Assembly (NCBI RefSeq): GCF_037126435.1
Contig: NZ_CP147020.1
Span: 3,886,001 to 3,950,000 of the forward strand
Length of the DNA: 64,000 nt
Source: Bernardetia sp. ABR2-2B
Lineage (GTDB): Bacteria > Bacteroidota > Bacteroidia > Cytophagales > Bernardetiaceae
Direction: 5' to 3'
Below are positions 49,602 to 57,503 of the stretch, in pieces. The position numbers and the translations under genes are program-made. The first letter of the stretch is position 1. Each line of letters opens with the position of its first letter. Under the pieces are notes generated by a model. The model made no database searches, was not told the DNA's origin, and saw nothing but the letters and a program-made list of their open reading frames with translations.

Positions 49602-50086
49602 ACATTTGGTGTTTTTGGATTGGAAGATATTGTTTGTTGTTGTACCGATTCAGTAAAGTCCAAATAGGTGTCAATCTGCTTTTGGTTAGCCAACACAACA
49701 GGTACAATCTGACTCAGTAGAAAATCAGCATAGTATTTATAATCAGCTTTTTCAGTTAGCTCATTAATGCGTTGGCGTTCTTCTTTGGACACGTAAAAAC
49801 GAACTTGGGATTTTTCGTCTTCTACATCTCCTTTTTGTTCTGAAAAATGAATTTTCTTTAAAGGGGTTTCTTTTGGTAAAGGCGCAGGAGCTGCCACCGA
49901 AAGAACTGGATTTTCAATAAGGGATTTGATAAAGTCCGTTACATTTTTGTGTCCTTGCAAAAACGCAATCACTTCCATTTCTCGTTTGAAAGTTTTGGTG
50001 CAAGTAATACACAAATGCTCGGCTCTTTTATTGAGTCTGCGAGGTTTGCGACGCTTTATTTTTCTGATTGTCGTGGAGTGCTGCAT
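49598..50086 (-). CDS. First gene of the early operon; basic DNA-binding-like protein
   Basis: 162 residues from ATG 50086 (MQHSTTIRKIKRRKPRRLNK); the frame also extends to 50173 but that part has no other support. A basic N-terminus, a CITC-type Cys pair and a C-terminal region (VRFYVSKEERQRINELTEKA) like those of relaxosome or MobC-like and plasmid regulatory proteins ('vRfyvS.eE...i'). It is divergent from the repressor gene and so probably one of its direct targets. Confidence 0.5.
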   Translation of the reverse strand: MQHSTTIRKIKRRKPRRLNKRAEHLCITCTKTFKREMEVIAFLQGHKNVTDFIKSLIENPVLSVAAPAPLPKETPLKKIHFSEQKGDVEDEKSQVRFYVSKEERQRINELTEKADYKYYADFLLSQIVPVVLANQKQIDTYLDFTESVQQQTISSNPKTPNV

Positions 50087-50188
50087 AAATTTGTATTGTA
50101 CATTATGCACTACACTAAAACTTTTGTAGTTTTGTAGTGCTTCGTTTGAATTGGTAATACAAACATAGCACACTTTAATTGAAATTAC

Positions 50189-50241
50189 AACGGTTTTATT
50201 AAAAATAATCCGTTAATAACGTTATTTAGAACAATTCTAAA
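50189..50241. promoter_or_regulatory. Operator region between early operon and repressor
   Basis: Three palindromes lie in about 50 bp: AACGG/CCGTT (50189-50193/50210-50214), AATAACGTTATT (50215-50226, perfect) and TTTAGAA-CAA-TTCTAAA (50225-50241, perfect, ending on the A of the repressor ATG). This suits binding by the repressor with autoregulation. Confidence 0.55.
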
Positions 50242-50684
50242 TGAAAGAGCAATTCGGATCAAACATGCGTGTATTACGCAAAAAAATGAAATACAGCATC
50301 AGTGAGATGTCTGATTTAATGGGTATTGGAACTACTATGGTTTCTAATTATGAACGAGGATCATCTGAACCGAACTTAACTATTTTGATTAAAGTGTCTG
50401 AAATTTTCGGTTTAAATGTTCAAGATTTAATAGAATCTACAGAAATAGAGATTCTAACTAAGTTTGAAAATAAAAATAATAGTTCTAATTCTCAGAATAA
50501 CAACATCATTGATAAGTCGAAAAATTTGAAAAATGTAAATCAAACACAAGGAGGAGGAGTAACTAATACGACTCATACATCATCAGAAAAAGATGAAGTC
50601 GTGAAGTTGAGAGAAGAGGTTGTTTTTTTGAAAGAGCAACTGAAATTTACGCAAGGGCTTCTTCAAGACGCTTTAAAAAAATAA
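50241..50684 (+). CDS. Cro/CI-type phage repressor
   Basis: 147 residues. Residues 6-60 are an XRE-type HTH (MRVLRKKMKYSISEMSDLMG, TMVSNYERGSSEPNLTILI). The linker is Asn-rich and the C-terminus a coiled coil (VVKLREEVVFLKEQLKFTQG). There is no LexA-like peptidase domain, so induction would not go through RecA-driven self-cleavage. It is transcribed away from the early operon, with operators between. Two extra copies of its 3' end occur at 55174 and 55789. Confidence 0.75.
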   Translation: MKEQFGSNMRVLRKKMKYSISEMSDLMGIGTTMVSNYERGSSEPNLTILIKVSEIFGLNVQDLIESTEIEILTKFENKNNSSNSQNNNIIDKSKNLKNVNQTQGGGVTNTTHTSSEKDEVVKLREEVVFLKEQLKFTQGLLQDALKK

Positions 50685-50830
50685 GAATATTGTTTTATAA
50701 AAAAATATTCAGTGAATAGGCAAATGTTAATATTCATTAACGAGTAATTTAAATTTATTTTGTTGATAGTCAGATAGTTGTTAATTATTTTTAAGGTTTT
50801 TTGTAATGTTTTGGTGGTTTTTGTCATTAA
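50682..50830 (+). repeat. Repressor 3' flank, copy R1 of a ~150-bp direct repeat
   Basis: It starts with the repressor stop codon and has a near-identical copy at 55936-56085. Shared marks include TAAGAATATTGTTTTATAAA, TTTTGTTGATAGTCAGATAG and TTTTGGTGGTTTTTG. An early hairpin GAATATT/AATATTC may terminate the repressor transcript; the conserved remainder may hold a promoter for downstream cargo. Confidence 0.7.
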
Positions 50831-50876
50831 TTGTAAATACCTAATATATTTTTAACTACAAATATCTTCTTACACA

Positions 50877-51935
50877 ATGGATACTCAAAAACCACAATCT
50901 TCTTTAAATCCTAATCGTAGCTGGTACGATAAAAAACGCTTTGTTCTTCCTCTTTTAATTTTTATGTTCCCTGTAGGTCTTTATGCTTTGTGGAAAGGCA
51001 GCAGTTTTTCGAAAGGAATAAAGATTGGAATTAGTGCAGTTTATGTATTGTTTTTCTTAATGTACACGGGAGCTGTTCTTTTTGTAATTAATAATCCAAA
51101 TAATCAAGTAGTTGATAATAATCTTCCTGATAGGGTTGATATGGTTGTAGAGGAAATTACTACAAATGGAAAAGGAGAGTCTATCCAATTTAATGATGAT
51201 GGTAATGAAATCAGAAGAGTTAGTGCCAAGGAAGCCGATGGGATAAAGATTACAAGAAAGCAGTTACTTCAAAATGAAGTAGGAGATTATTTTAAGCTTG
51301 AGCAACTAGAGGAGAAAAATTCTTATGGTGCAATGGCAGGAAATGTTGTTATGAAAATTGAAGGTGTTGATGGTAACTACAGTCTTATTCAGTTAAATTT
51401 GTTTGTTGTGCCTGATGATCAAAATGTAGGACCTGCTGTGACAACTGCTATATTTAAAAATCTTCTAGGAGATAAGAAAGGAGAAAAAGAAGCAAATAAG
51501 CTTTTTGTAGCGTTTGCTAACCAAGAACAGATAAAGATGAAAGAGTATGAAAATTTTATTCTCAATGTTGATGCTAAAAAGACTGAAGATAATAAAGCTT
51601 TTGTGATTTTAGACTTTTTGCCAAAAAATAGCAATAAAAATGAAAACGGAATAAGCAAATCAAACGATTCAAGTGAGGGAATGACTGATTTGGAAAGGGG
51701 AAGATATATACAGGAAAATCCAAAAACTAAATGGGCTTTTAATTTAATACAAGGGACTAAATGGGATTTTGAGAAAATTCAAAGAAAACTAGGGAAGTAT
51801 GAGATGATTCCTGTGACCAGTTATAATCCTAATATTATCGAAGCCTACTATTTTCCAGAAGCAAAAACTACATTATTTAGAAATTCACTCAAAAATGAGT
51901 TAGCTTTTATTCGTTTTGGTCGTGCATCTGAGTAA
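50877..51935 (+). CDS. Membrane protein of the cargo region
   Basis: 352 residues with two hydrophobic helices (FVLPLLIFMFPVGLYALW about 27-45, and IGISAVYVLFFLMYTGAVLF about 57-80), then a long soluble part with strands (VVMKIEGVDGNYSLIQLNLF) and a C-terminal mixed domain. It is the first gene after repeat R1. Location next to the repressor suggests expression in the lysogen, as for superinfection-exclusion proteins; that is inference. Confidence 0.6.
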   Translation: MDTQKPQSSLNPNRSWYDKKRFVLPLLIFMFPVGLYALWKGSSFSKGIKIGISAVYVLFFLMYTGAVLFVINNPNNQVVDNNLPDRVDMVVEEITTNGKGESIQFNDDGNEIRRVSAKEADGIKITRKQLLQNEVGDYFKLEQLEEKNSYGAMAGNVVMKIEGVDGNYSLIQLNLFVVPDDQNVGPAVTTAIFKNLLGDKKGEKEANKLFVAFANQEQIKMKEYENFILNVDAKKTEDNKAFVILDFLPKNSNKNENGISKSNDSSEGMTDLERGRYIQENPKTKWAFNLIQGTKWDFEKIQRKLGKYEMIPVTSYNPNIIEAYYFPEAKTTLFRNSLKNELAFIRFGRASE

Positions 51936-52001
51936 ATAAAAAAAATATTATTCCCTATCTTCAAAATAAAATCAATCAATAAACTACCACTCCTTTGTTA
52001 T

Positions 52002-52922
52002 ATGGAAAGTACCACTAGAGACATCATAAAAGAGCGTATTCGAAGTAAAAAAGAAATACACTTTCAGGGTTTTGTAAACTTCCTCTATACAAAGTGTTAT
52101 GGTAGTACAAGATTTACTACTATCAAGCAGAAAAGAGATGGTGGTAGTGATGGGGTTTTAGATGGTAATACTATATTAGCTGTTTATGGACCCAACCAAC
52201 TGGATTTGAATAAATTCAAGAAAAAGTTAGGTAAGAGTGGAAATGCTAAAGAGCCTGGAGATTTTGAGAAGTATGAAAAAAACTTTTCTGATAAGTACCC
52301 AAACTGGCAAGTTGTCTATAACAACGAGATGACTACTTCACGTGTTGAATATCTAAGAGAATTAAAGAGTGATGTCATTTTAGTTGGTGTAGATGATTTA
52401 GTAGAGTTGATAAGTGTTCAAAACTATGCAGATATTGAAGCAATAGGTAAGTGGCTAGAAATCAAAAATTCTTTAATTAGCAACGATTTACTTTATGAGG
52501 TTGTTATAGGAATGCTTAGGTTGGAAGAGGATACTTCTGTTCAAATAAGTAGTTTTATTGAGTCAGCTATTGATCCACAGGAGAAAATAGAAATTAATTT
52601 TAGTGGAGAGGAGATAGATAGAGTGACTGAGGAGCTTATAGATGGAATGAAATATTTTGGAGCTTTAGATACAATGTTCAAAGGTAAATCTGACAAAGTC
52701 AATATCTTAAAGAAGAAAGTACGTGATGCTCTTGAAGACTATAACGATACTTTATATAATTCTTTGAAGAAATACGAAAAAAGAGCAGCCGAAACATCAA
52801 ATAAAACTTCGGATGACAAATACAAATATTATTTACGATGTGTACTTTTATATTTGTTTGAAAGATGTTATATTGGCAAAAAGACACTTGCTGAAAAAAA
52901 GAAAAATGCTTTATCCAAATGA
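52002..52922 (+). CDS. ABC-3C system component with N-terminal nuclease-like domain
   Basis: 306 residues. The N-terminal domain (FQGFVNFLYTKCYGSTRFTT, RDGGSDGVLDGNTILAVYGP) has the D-G...DG...(ILAVYGP) pattern of restriction-like PD-(D/E)XK effectors in ABC three-component systems; the expected ExK is replaced by AVYGP, with a Lys further on. The C-terminal helical domain (residues about 190-300) is the part that usually contacts the middle component. It is followed by a small middle gene and a DUF2326 ATPase gene. Confidence 0.65.
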   Translation: MESTTRDIIKERIRSKKEIHFQGFVNFLYTKCYGSTRFTTIKQKRDGGSDGVLDGNTILAVYGPNQLDLNKFKKKLGKSGNAKEPGDFEKYEKNFSDKYPNWQVVYNNEMTTSRVEYLRELKSDVILVGVDDLVELISVQNYADIEAIGKWLEIKNSLISNDLLYEVVIGMLRLEEDTSVQISSFIESAIDPQEKIEINFSGEEIDRVTEELIDGMKYFGALDTMFKGKSDKVNILKKKVRDALEDYNDTLYNSLKKYEKRAAETSNKTSDDKYKYYLRCVLLYLFERCYIGKKTLAEKKKNALSK

Positions 52923-53169
52923 AAATTCTGATTTAAAAACTAATACCTTTGTAATAGGCGCAGAGGTTATATCACTATTAATCAGAAAAAAAAAGTTCTC
53001 TATTATAGAGGATGTAATGAAGCAATTTCTTAAAATTGACAAAAGATACAGTCCCGATATGTTTCTGGAAGCTCTAACTTTATTATACGCTTTGGGTTAT
53101 ATAGAGGTAGAAGACTACACAATCAAACTTGTAAAAAATGGTAACCCTCAAACGACTTTATTCGACTGA
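52906..53169 (+). CDS. ABC-3C middle component
   Basis: 87 residues from ATG 52906, overlapping the upstream gene by 17 bp; a longer in-frame extension would overlap by 110 bp. MLYPNENSDLKTNTFVIGAE, then MFLEALTLLYALGYIEVEDY is the winged-helix-like pattern of these small connectors, ending in a strand. It overlaps the ATPase start by 32 bp, so the three products are made in ratio. Confidence 0.65.
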   Translation: MLYPNENSDLKTNTFVIGAEVISLLIRKKKFSIIEDVMKQFLKIDKRYSPDMFLEALTLLYALGYIEVEDYTIKLVKNGNPQTTLFD

Positions 53170-54889
53170 TAATATTATTCCTTCTATTGAGTTTCACTTA
53201 GGGGTGAATATAATTTTGGGTGAGTATAGAAATAAAGAAGGAGGTATAGATAATATTAATGGAATAGGGAAAAGCACTATAATTAGATTGATAGATTATC
53301 TGTTAGTCGGCACTAAATCTAAATCATATCTGAAGGATTCTTCTCACAGTTTCTTAAAAGAAAAAAGTATATTATTAGACCTGAAAATTGATAGTAAAAT
53401 TTATACTATCAAGAGGTATATAGGCAGTAATGAAATATACTTTTCAGAAATTAATAAAGTGGGAATCAAATACGAAAAGGAAGCTGACTTCAAAGAACAC
53501 TTGTGGAGTTTATTTTTTGAGAAAGATCACTATGAAGGATTTAGTGACTCATCTTGGTTTAGAAGAATAATTAAGTTTTTTATAAAAGATGACAAAAGTG
53601 AGCTAAAGAGAGATAATCCAGTAAATTTCACAGGATATTCCCTAAATGGAAATATTTTATCAATGTATAATATGTTTTTATTGGGTATATCTAATAACTT
53701 AGTACATAAACACAGTGAAAAATCTAACGAACTAAAAGAAAAGCAAGACTTAAAAAGTAAGATAACTCATTTATTAGAAGAAGAGTATAAAGCAAATATA
53801 GACGAAATACAGCACTCAATAGACGAAAAAGAAAGAGATATAGCTAGATTAGAATATATGGCAGAAAATTTCGACACACATGGTTGGGATGAAAATACAG
53901 AGAGTAAAGTAAGAGAAATAGATATTCGTATAGAAGAGTTACGTAACAGAAAGCGTTCTTTCAAGGAAGAATTGGATGAGTATGAAAAAGGTATAGAGTT
54001 AGCAATAGATATAGATGTTGATAAAGTCAAGAAAATGTATGGTGAACTTAATAAAAGTTTGGCTTTTGAAATAAAAAAGAGGTTAGATGATATAATAGAG
54101 TTTCGACAAAACATTTCAAAAAATAGAAAGAGCTTTCTAAAAAAGAGATTGGAAACTTTGAATGAAAAAATAAGCGAGATAGGTAAAAACATTTTATCCC
54201 TTGAGTCAGAAAAACAGTTATATTTAGGAACGCTGAAAGACAAAAAATCTTTTACTAAAATCACTGATATGCTCACAAAAGTAGCAGAAGAAAAATTGAA
54301 ACTTGCAACTACAAAAAAAGAACTGGAAAAATTAAATCAGTTAGAAATAGATATTAGTGAGGCTAGAGCTGATGCACAAGCTTTTAAAACACAAATAATT
54401 CGCTCTCTTAGTCAAGAAGATGAAACTGTAAAGAAAATAAGGCTTTTATTTTCATCTGTAATCAAAGAAATAGGTCTTTCTGTAGGTTCAGATAACGGTT
54501 CTTTAGATATAAAAATGGGAGAAAAAGTAACAGAGTCTTGTAGAATAAATATCAAAACTCCAAAAGAAAAATCTTTAGGACGTGGAAGAGCTCAACTCCT
54601 TGCTTATGACTTAACTGTATTTACTCTAATCATTCAACAAGCTAGAAATCTCCCTCATTTTTTATGTCATGACGGAATATTACACTCAATAGACGAAAAA
54701 GTAATAGGTAAGTCCTTAAATTATATGCACAGTTTGACTAATATTAATCCAGAAATGCAATACATAACCACCTTAAATCAAAATGAAATTCCAACGGATT
54801 TTGAGTGGAATTTTGATATACATGAAGCTACCGTTGTCAAACTCTCTGATGCGCCTGATGAAATGCTGTTTGGTCAAAGCTATAAGTAA
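53138..54889 (+). CDS. ABC-3C SMC-like ATPase (DUF2326)
   Basis: 583 residues. The N-terminal Walker A variant (NGIGKSTIIRLIDYLL about residues 42-57) follows an opening 'iiPsIEFhlGvNIILGE'. Two long coiled-coil arms span about 190-400. The C-terminal part has LGRGRAQLLAYDLTVFTLII (signature-like) and LCHDGILHSIDEKV (Walker B/D-loop-like). This matches the DUF2326 ATPases of ABC-3C anti-phage systems, related to RecN/SMC. It would sense or bridge DNA and control the nuclease partner. Confidence 0.75.
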   Translation: MVTLKRLYSTDNIIPSIEFHLGVNIILGEYRNKEGGIDNINGIGKSTIIRLIDYLLVGTKSKSYLKDSSHSFLKEKSILLDLKIDSKIYTIKRYIGSNEIYFSEINKVGIKYEKEADFKEHLWSLFFEKDHYEGFSDSSWFRRIIKFFIKDDKSELKRDNPVNFTGYSLNGNILSMYNMFLLGISNNLVHKHSEKSNELKEKQDLKSKITHLLEEEYKANIDEIQHSIDEKERDIARLEYMAENFDTHGWDENTESKVREIDIRIEELRNRKRSFKEELDEYEKGIELAIDIDVDKVKKMYGELNKSLAFEIKKRLDDIIEFRQNISKNRKSFLKKRLETLNEKISEIGKNILSLESEKQLYLGTLKDKKSFTKITDMLTKVAEEKLKLATTKKELEKLNQLEIDISEARADAQAFKTQIIRSLSQEDETVKKIRLLFSSVIKEIGLSVGSDNGSLDIKMGEKVTESCRINIKTPKEKSLGRGRAQLLAYDLTVFTLIIQQARNLPHFLCHDGILHSIDEKVIGKSLNYMHSLTNINPEMQYITTLNQNEIPTDFEWNFDIHEATVVKLSDAPDEMLFGQSYK

Positions 54890-54891
54890 AA

Positions 54892-54945
54892 GCAAGAAGT
54901 ATTCCATGGCTTTGCCTATTGGTTAGCCTCTTCTTGCCATTTTTT
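54892..54945 (+). terminator. Terminator after the ABC-3C operon
   Basis: GCAAGAAG (54892-54899) pairs with CTTCTTGC (54930-54937), followed by CATTTTTTATTT; an inner GGC...GCC pair extends the stem. Confidence 0.6.
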
Positions 54946-55104
54946 ATTTAAGAAGTCTATTAAACCTTGTATAGTAAAGTGTTTATCATTTACTATTACA
55001 TTATGAAATGTTTTTAAAAATGTAAGACCAAAAATTTTATATATCGTCTTTTCTACATAGGTGTTGTGTGCTACATTTGTGCGAGTTGTGGTAACTGTAA
55101 TCAT
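54916..55104 (-). CDS. Possible small protein, 62 aa
   Basis: MITVTTTRTNVAHNTYVEKT ... FTIQGLIDFLNKKWQEEANQ. The composition is normal and the C-terminal helix is well formed, but the end lies within the ABC-3C terminator and there is no neighbour in the same direction. Weak support. Confidence 0.35.
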   Translation of the reverse strand: MITVTTTRTNVAHNTYVEKTIYKIFGLTFLKTFHNVIVNDKHFTIQGLIDFLNKKWQEEANQ

Positions 55105-55173
55105 ATTTGTAATATTTTTATGTTTATCGTTTTATTCTCTAACAAATATACGAATTATAAAGATTTTTGTTAA

Positions 55174-55224
55174 AAGCAACTGAAATATACGCAGTCTTTG
55201 TTGGAAAGGGCTATTTCTAAATAA
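55174..55224 (+). pseudogene. Repressor 3'-end fragment 1
   Basis: 17 codons reading KQLKYTQSLLERAISK-stop, matching the repressor C-terminus KEQLKFTQGLLQDALKK; at DNA level GCAACTGAAAT and TACGCA are shared with 50638-50660. It ends 4 bp before the lipoprotein ATG, so the lipoprotein gene stands where cargo stands after the intact repressor. Confidence 0.65.
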
Positions 55225-55228
55225 TACT

Positions 55229-55768
55229 ATGATGAAATATATTTTTTCAATTCTTGTGCTATGCTTATTTTTATTTTCGTGCCTTTCTCCTGAGCAGAAA
55301 GCAGAGGTAGAAGCGTATAAAGCAGAACAAGAAGCTAAGAGAATAGAAGAAGAAAATAAATCTAAGAAAAAACCAATTCCAAAAATTGAAAATTTTGAGA
55401 TTGTTTATGAGCAAATGACTTGGTCATCTGAAAAATCTGTTTCTGTTCTAAATCAATTCATTTCAATAGACAGTTCTTTTAGATGCCAAAATCAATCACT
55501 TATGAGGTTTCTTGATTTATCTTTATATAATGCTGAAAATAAAAAAAAGACTGGGACCTATCATAAAATTGATAACTATGATATAAGAGTTTACTTTTCA
55601 GAAAAAGACTCAAGAAAAAATATAGATAATTGGATTGCTAGAATTATCAAATTTGAAGATGAAGAACCTAAGTATTATTTAGAAACTTGTGAAGACAGCT
55701 CAAAAGCTGAAAAAGAAAAAGATAAATTAAACTTTGATGCTGATGGTAACGGAACTACAGAGTTTTAA
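55229..55768 (+). CDS. Cargo lipoprotein
   Basis: 179 residues (or from the second ATG at 55232). MMKYIFSILVLCLFLFSCLS has a lipobox ending in FSC. A Glu/Lys-rich linker is followed by a small domain with a Cys pair (SFRCQNQSLM ... YYLETCEDSSK). It sits between two fragments of repressor 3' ends. Surface or periplasmic lipoprotein; function unknown, exclusion of other phages is one possibility. Confidence 0.6.
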   Translation: MMKYIFSILVLCLFLFSCLSPEQKAEVEAYKAEQEAKRIEEENKSKKKPIPKIENFEIVYEQMTWSSEKSVSVLNQFISIDSSFRCQNQSLMRFLDLSLYNAENKKKTGTYHKIDNYDIRVYFSEKDSRKNIDNWIARIIKFEDEEPKYYLETCEDSSKAEKEKDKLNFDADGNGTTEF

Positions 55769-55788
55769 TATCTTCTTATTACAAGACA

Positions 55789-55938
55789 AAGAATGTAAGT
55801 CAGGTGCAGGGGGGGAGTAATGGTTCTGACGCTTCTAAAGACGTGGTTATTGAGTCTTTGAAAAGAGAAAACGAGCTTTTACATAGCCAATTGGATAGAG
55901 CGAATAAGATTATTGATATGCTTCTTCAAAAAAAATAA
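55789..55938 (+). pseudogene. Repressor 3'-end fragment 2
   Basis: Codons from 55789 read KNVSQVQGGSNGSDASKD ... LLHSQLDRANKIIDMLLQKK-stop, a diverged copy of the repressor linker and coiled coil (KNVNQTQGGGV...). No start or HTH part is left. It runs directly into repeat copy R2, just as the real repressor runs into R1. Confidence 0.7.
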
Positions 55939-56085
55939 GAATATTGTTTTATAAAATAATATTCAGTGAATACAGCAAATGTTAATATTTATTAACAAAT
56001 AATTTAAGTTTATTTTGTTGATAGTCAGATAGTTGTTAATTATTTTTAAGATTTTTTGTAATATTTTGGTGGTTTTTGACATTAA
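55936..56085 (+). repeat. Repressor 3' flank, copy R2
   Basis: About nine in ten bases match R1 (50682-50830), from the stop codon to CATTAA. The copy is followed at 56111 by a further cargo gene. The pair R1/R2 brackets a 5.2-kb segment containing the membrane protein, ABC-3C and the lipoprotein. Confidence 0.7.
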
Positions 56086-56110
56086 GTAGTGAACCCTAAA
56101 ATTATTTACT

Positions 56111-57478
56111 ATGCTAGAAATATTCTTACTACTCGTTATTGTCGGATTGTCTATTTTCTTGTTTCTAACAATCAATAAAAAGAAAAAATCAGATGAACAG
56201 TTAAAAACTCTACAATCGGACTTAGAGAAAAAGACTTCTGAATTAACTCAAACTAAAACGGACTTAGAAAAATATAATGGTATTGTTGATTTAGAAAAAT
56301 ATCAAACAGATAAGAAAACAGAAAATGAAGAGTTAGATAAAAAAGCTAGTGAATTATCTTCTCAAATAAAAAACTTAGAATCTGAGTTATCAGAATTAGA
56401 AAAATCTCTAAAAATTTATCAAGATGACGTTAATTTCATAGAATATGGAATATATGAACCTGTTTTTGATTTTGATACATCTGAAAAGTATAAAGAAAAA
56501 ATCAAAGATTGTGTAAATAGACAAAAGACTTTAATTAAAGCAGGAAAAGCAGCAGTTTGCCATAGAGAATGGTCAGTAGGTGGTAGTTTAGCAGAGGGAA
56601 AGAAAATGATACTCCAAGCAGAAAAATTAGCTATTCGTGCTTTCAACGGAGAGTCAGACGCATTGATAGGAAAAGTAAAATGGAATAACTTTGAACGCTT
56701 TGAGGAAAGGATTAAAAAAGCATTCAACGCTATCAATAAATTAAATAAAAAGAATGAATTAGAAATCACAGAAATTTATTTAGAAGAGAAATTAGTAGAA
56801 CTTCGCCTTACCCACGAATATCAAGTCAAGAAACAAGAAGAAAAAGAAGAGCAACGAGAAATCCGTGAGCAAATGCGAGAAGAGGAAAGAGCCAAGCGTG
56901 AAATAGAAAAAGCTAAGAAAGATGCAGAGAAGGAAGAAAAGCGTTACGAAAAGGCATTGGAGGAAGCACAACAAGAATTAGAATCGGCACACGGAGATGA
57001 GCTTTCAAAAATGGAAGCCAAAATAGCAGCTTTACGAGAAAAGCTAGAGGAGGCTCACAAAAATAAAGAACGAGCTCTATCGATGGCACAGCAAACTAAA
57101 GCTGGTCATGTGTACATCATCTCAAATATTGGTTCTTTTGGAGAGAGTGTTTACAAAATTGGAATGACAAGAAGACTTGAGCCAATGGACAGAGTAAAAG
57201 AGTTGGGAGATGCTTCTGTTCCTTTCTCATTTGATGTTCATGCAATGATTTATTCAGAAAATGCACCTGAATTAGAAAATCAACTACATAGAATATTCAA
57301 TGAGCGTAGATTAAACCGAATCAATAATAGAAAAGAATTTTTCAATGTTTCATTAAATGAAATAGAAGAAGCAGTTTTAGAACATACCAACGCAGATATT
57401 GAATTTACCAAAATAGCTGAAGCTCAAGAATATCGTGAGACACAGGTTATTTTGAGGGAAACACTAATCTCAAATTAA
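56111..57478 (+). CDS. DUF4041 plus GIY-YIG (T5orf172) protein
   Basis: 455 residues: N-terminal membrane helix (LEIFLLLVIVGLSIFLFLT), coiled coil (25-105), a DUF4041 domain (about 106-240, with KTLIKAGKAAVCHREWSVGG), a very charged helix (240-330), and a C-terminal GIY-YIG-like domain (GHVYIISNIGSFGESVYKIG, MTRRLEPMDRVKELGDASVP, LENQLHRIFNERRLN). The fold is a membrane-tethered nuclease-like protein common in phages and defence islands. 25 bp separate it from the TIR gene, implying a two-gene unit. Confidence 0.7.
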   Translation: MLEIFLLLVIVGLSIFLFLTINKKKKSDEQLKTLQSDLEKKTSELTQTKTDLEKYNGIVDLEKYQTDKKTENEELDKKASELSSQIKNLESELSELEKSLKIYQDDVNFIEYGIYEPVFDFDTSEKYKEKIKDCVNRQKTLIKAGKAAVCHREWSVGGSLAEGKKMILQAEKLAIRAFNGESDALIGKVKWNNFERFEERIKKAFNAINKLNKKNELEITEIYLEEKLVELRLTHEYQVKKQEEKEEQREIREQMREEERAKREIEKAKKDAEKEEKRYEKALEEAQQELESAHGDELSKMEAKIAALREKLEEAHKNKERALSMAQQTKAGHVYIISNIGSFGESVYKIGMTRRLEPMDRVKELGDASVPFSFDVHAMIYSENAPELENQLHRIFNERRLNRINNRKEFFNVSLNEIEEAVLEHTNADIEFTKIAEAQEYRETQVILRETLISN

Positions 57479-57503
57479 AAGCAAGTTATATTAATAAATA
57501 ATT

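Noticed and set aside
53767-54276. 169-codon - strand frame inside the ABC-3C ATPase gene
   Set aside because: Mirror of a Lys/Glu-rich coiled coil, which often leaves long Ser/Phe/Leu-rich frames on the other strand.
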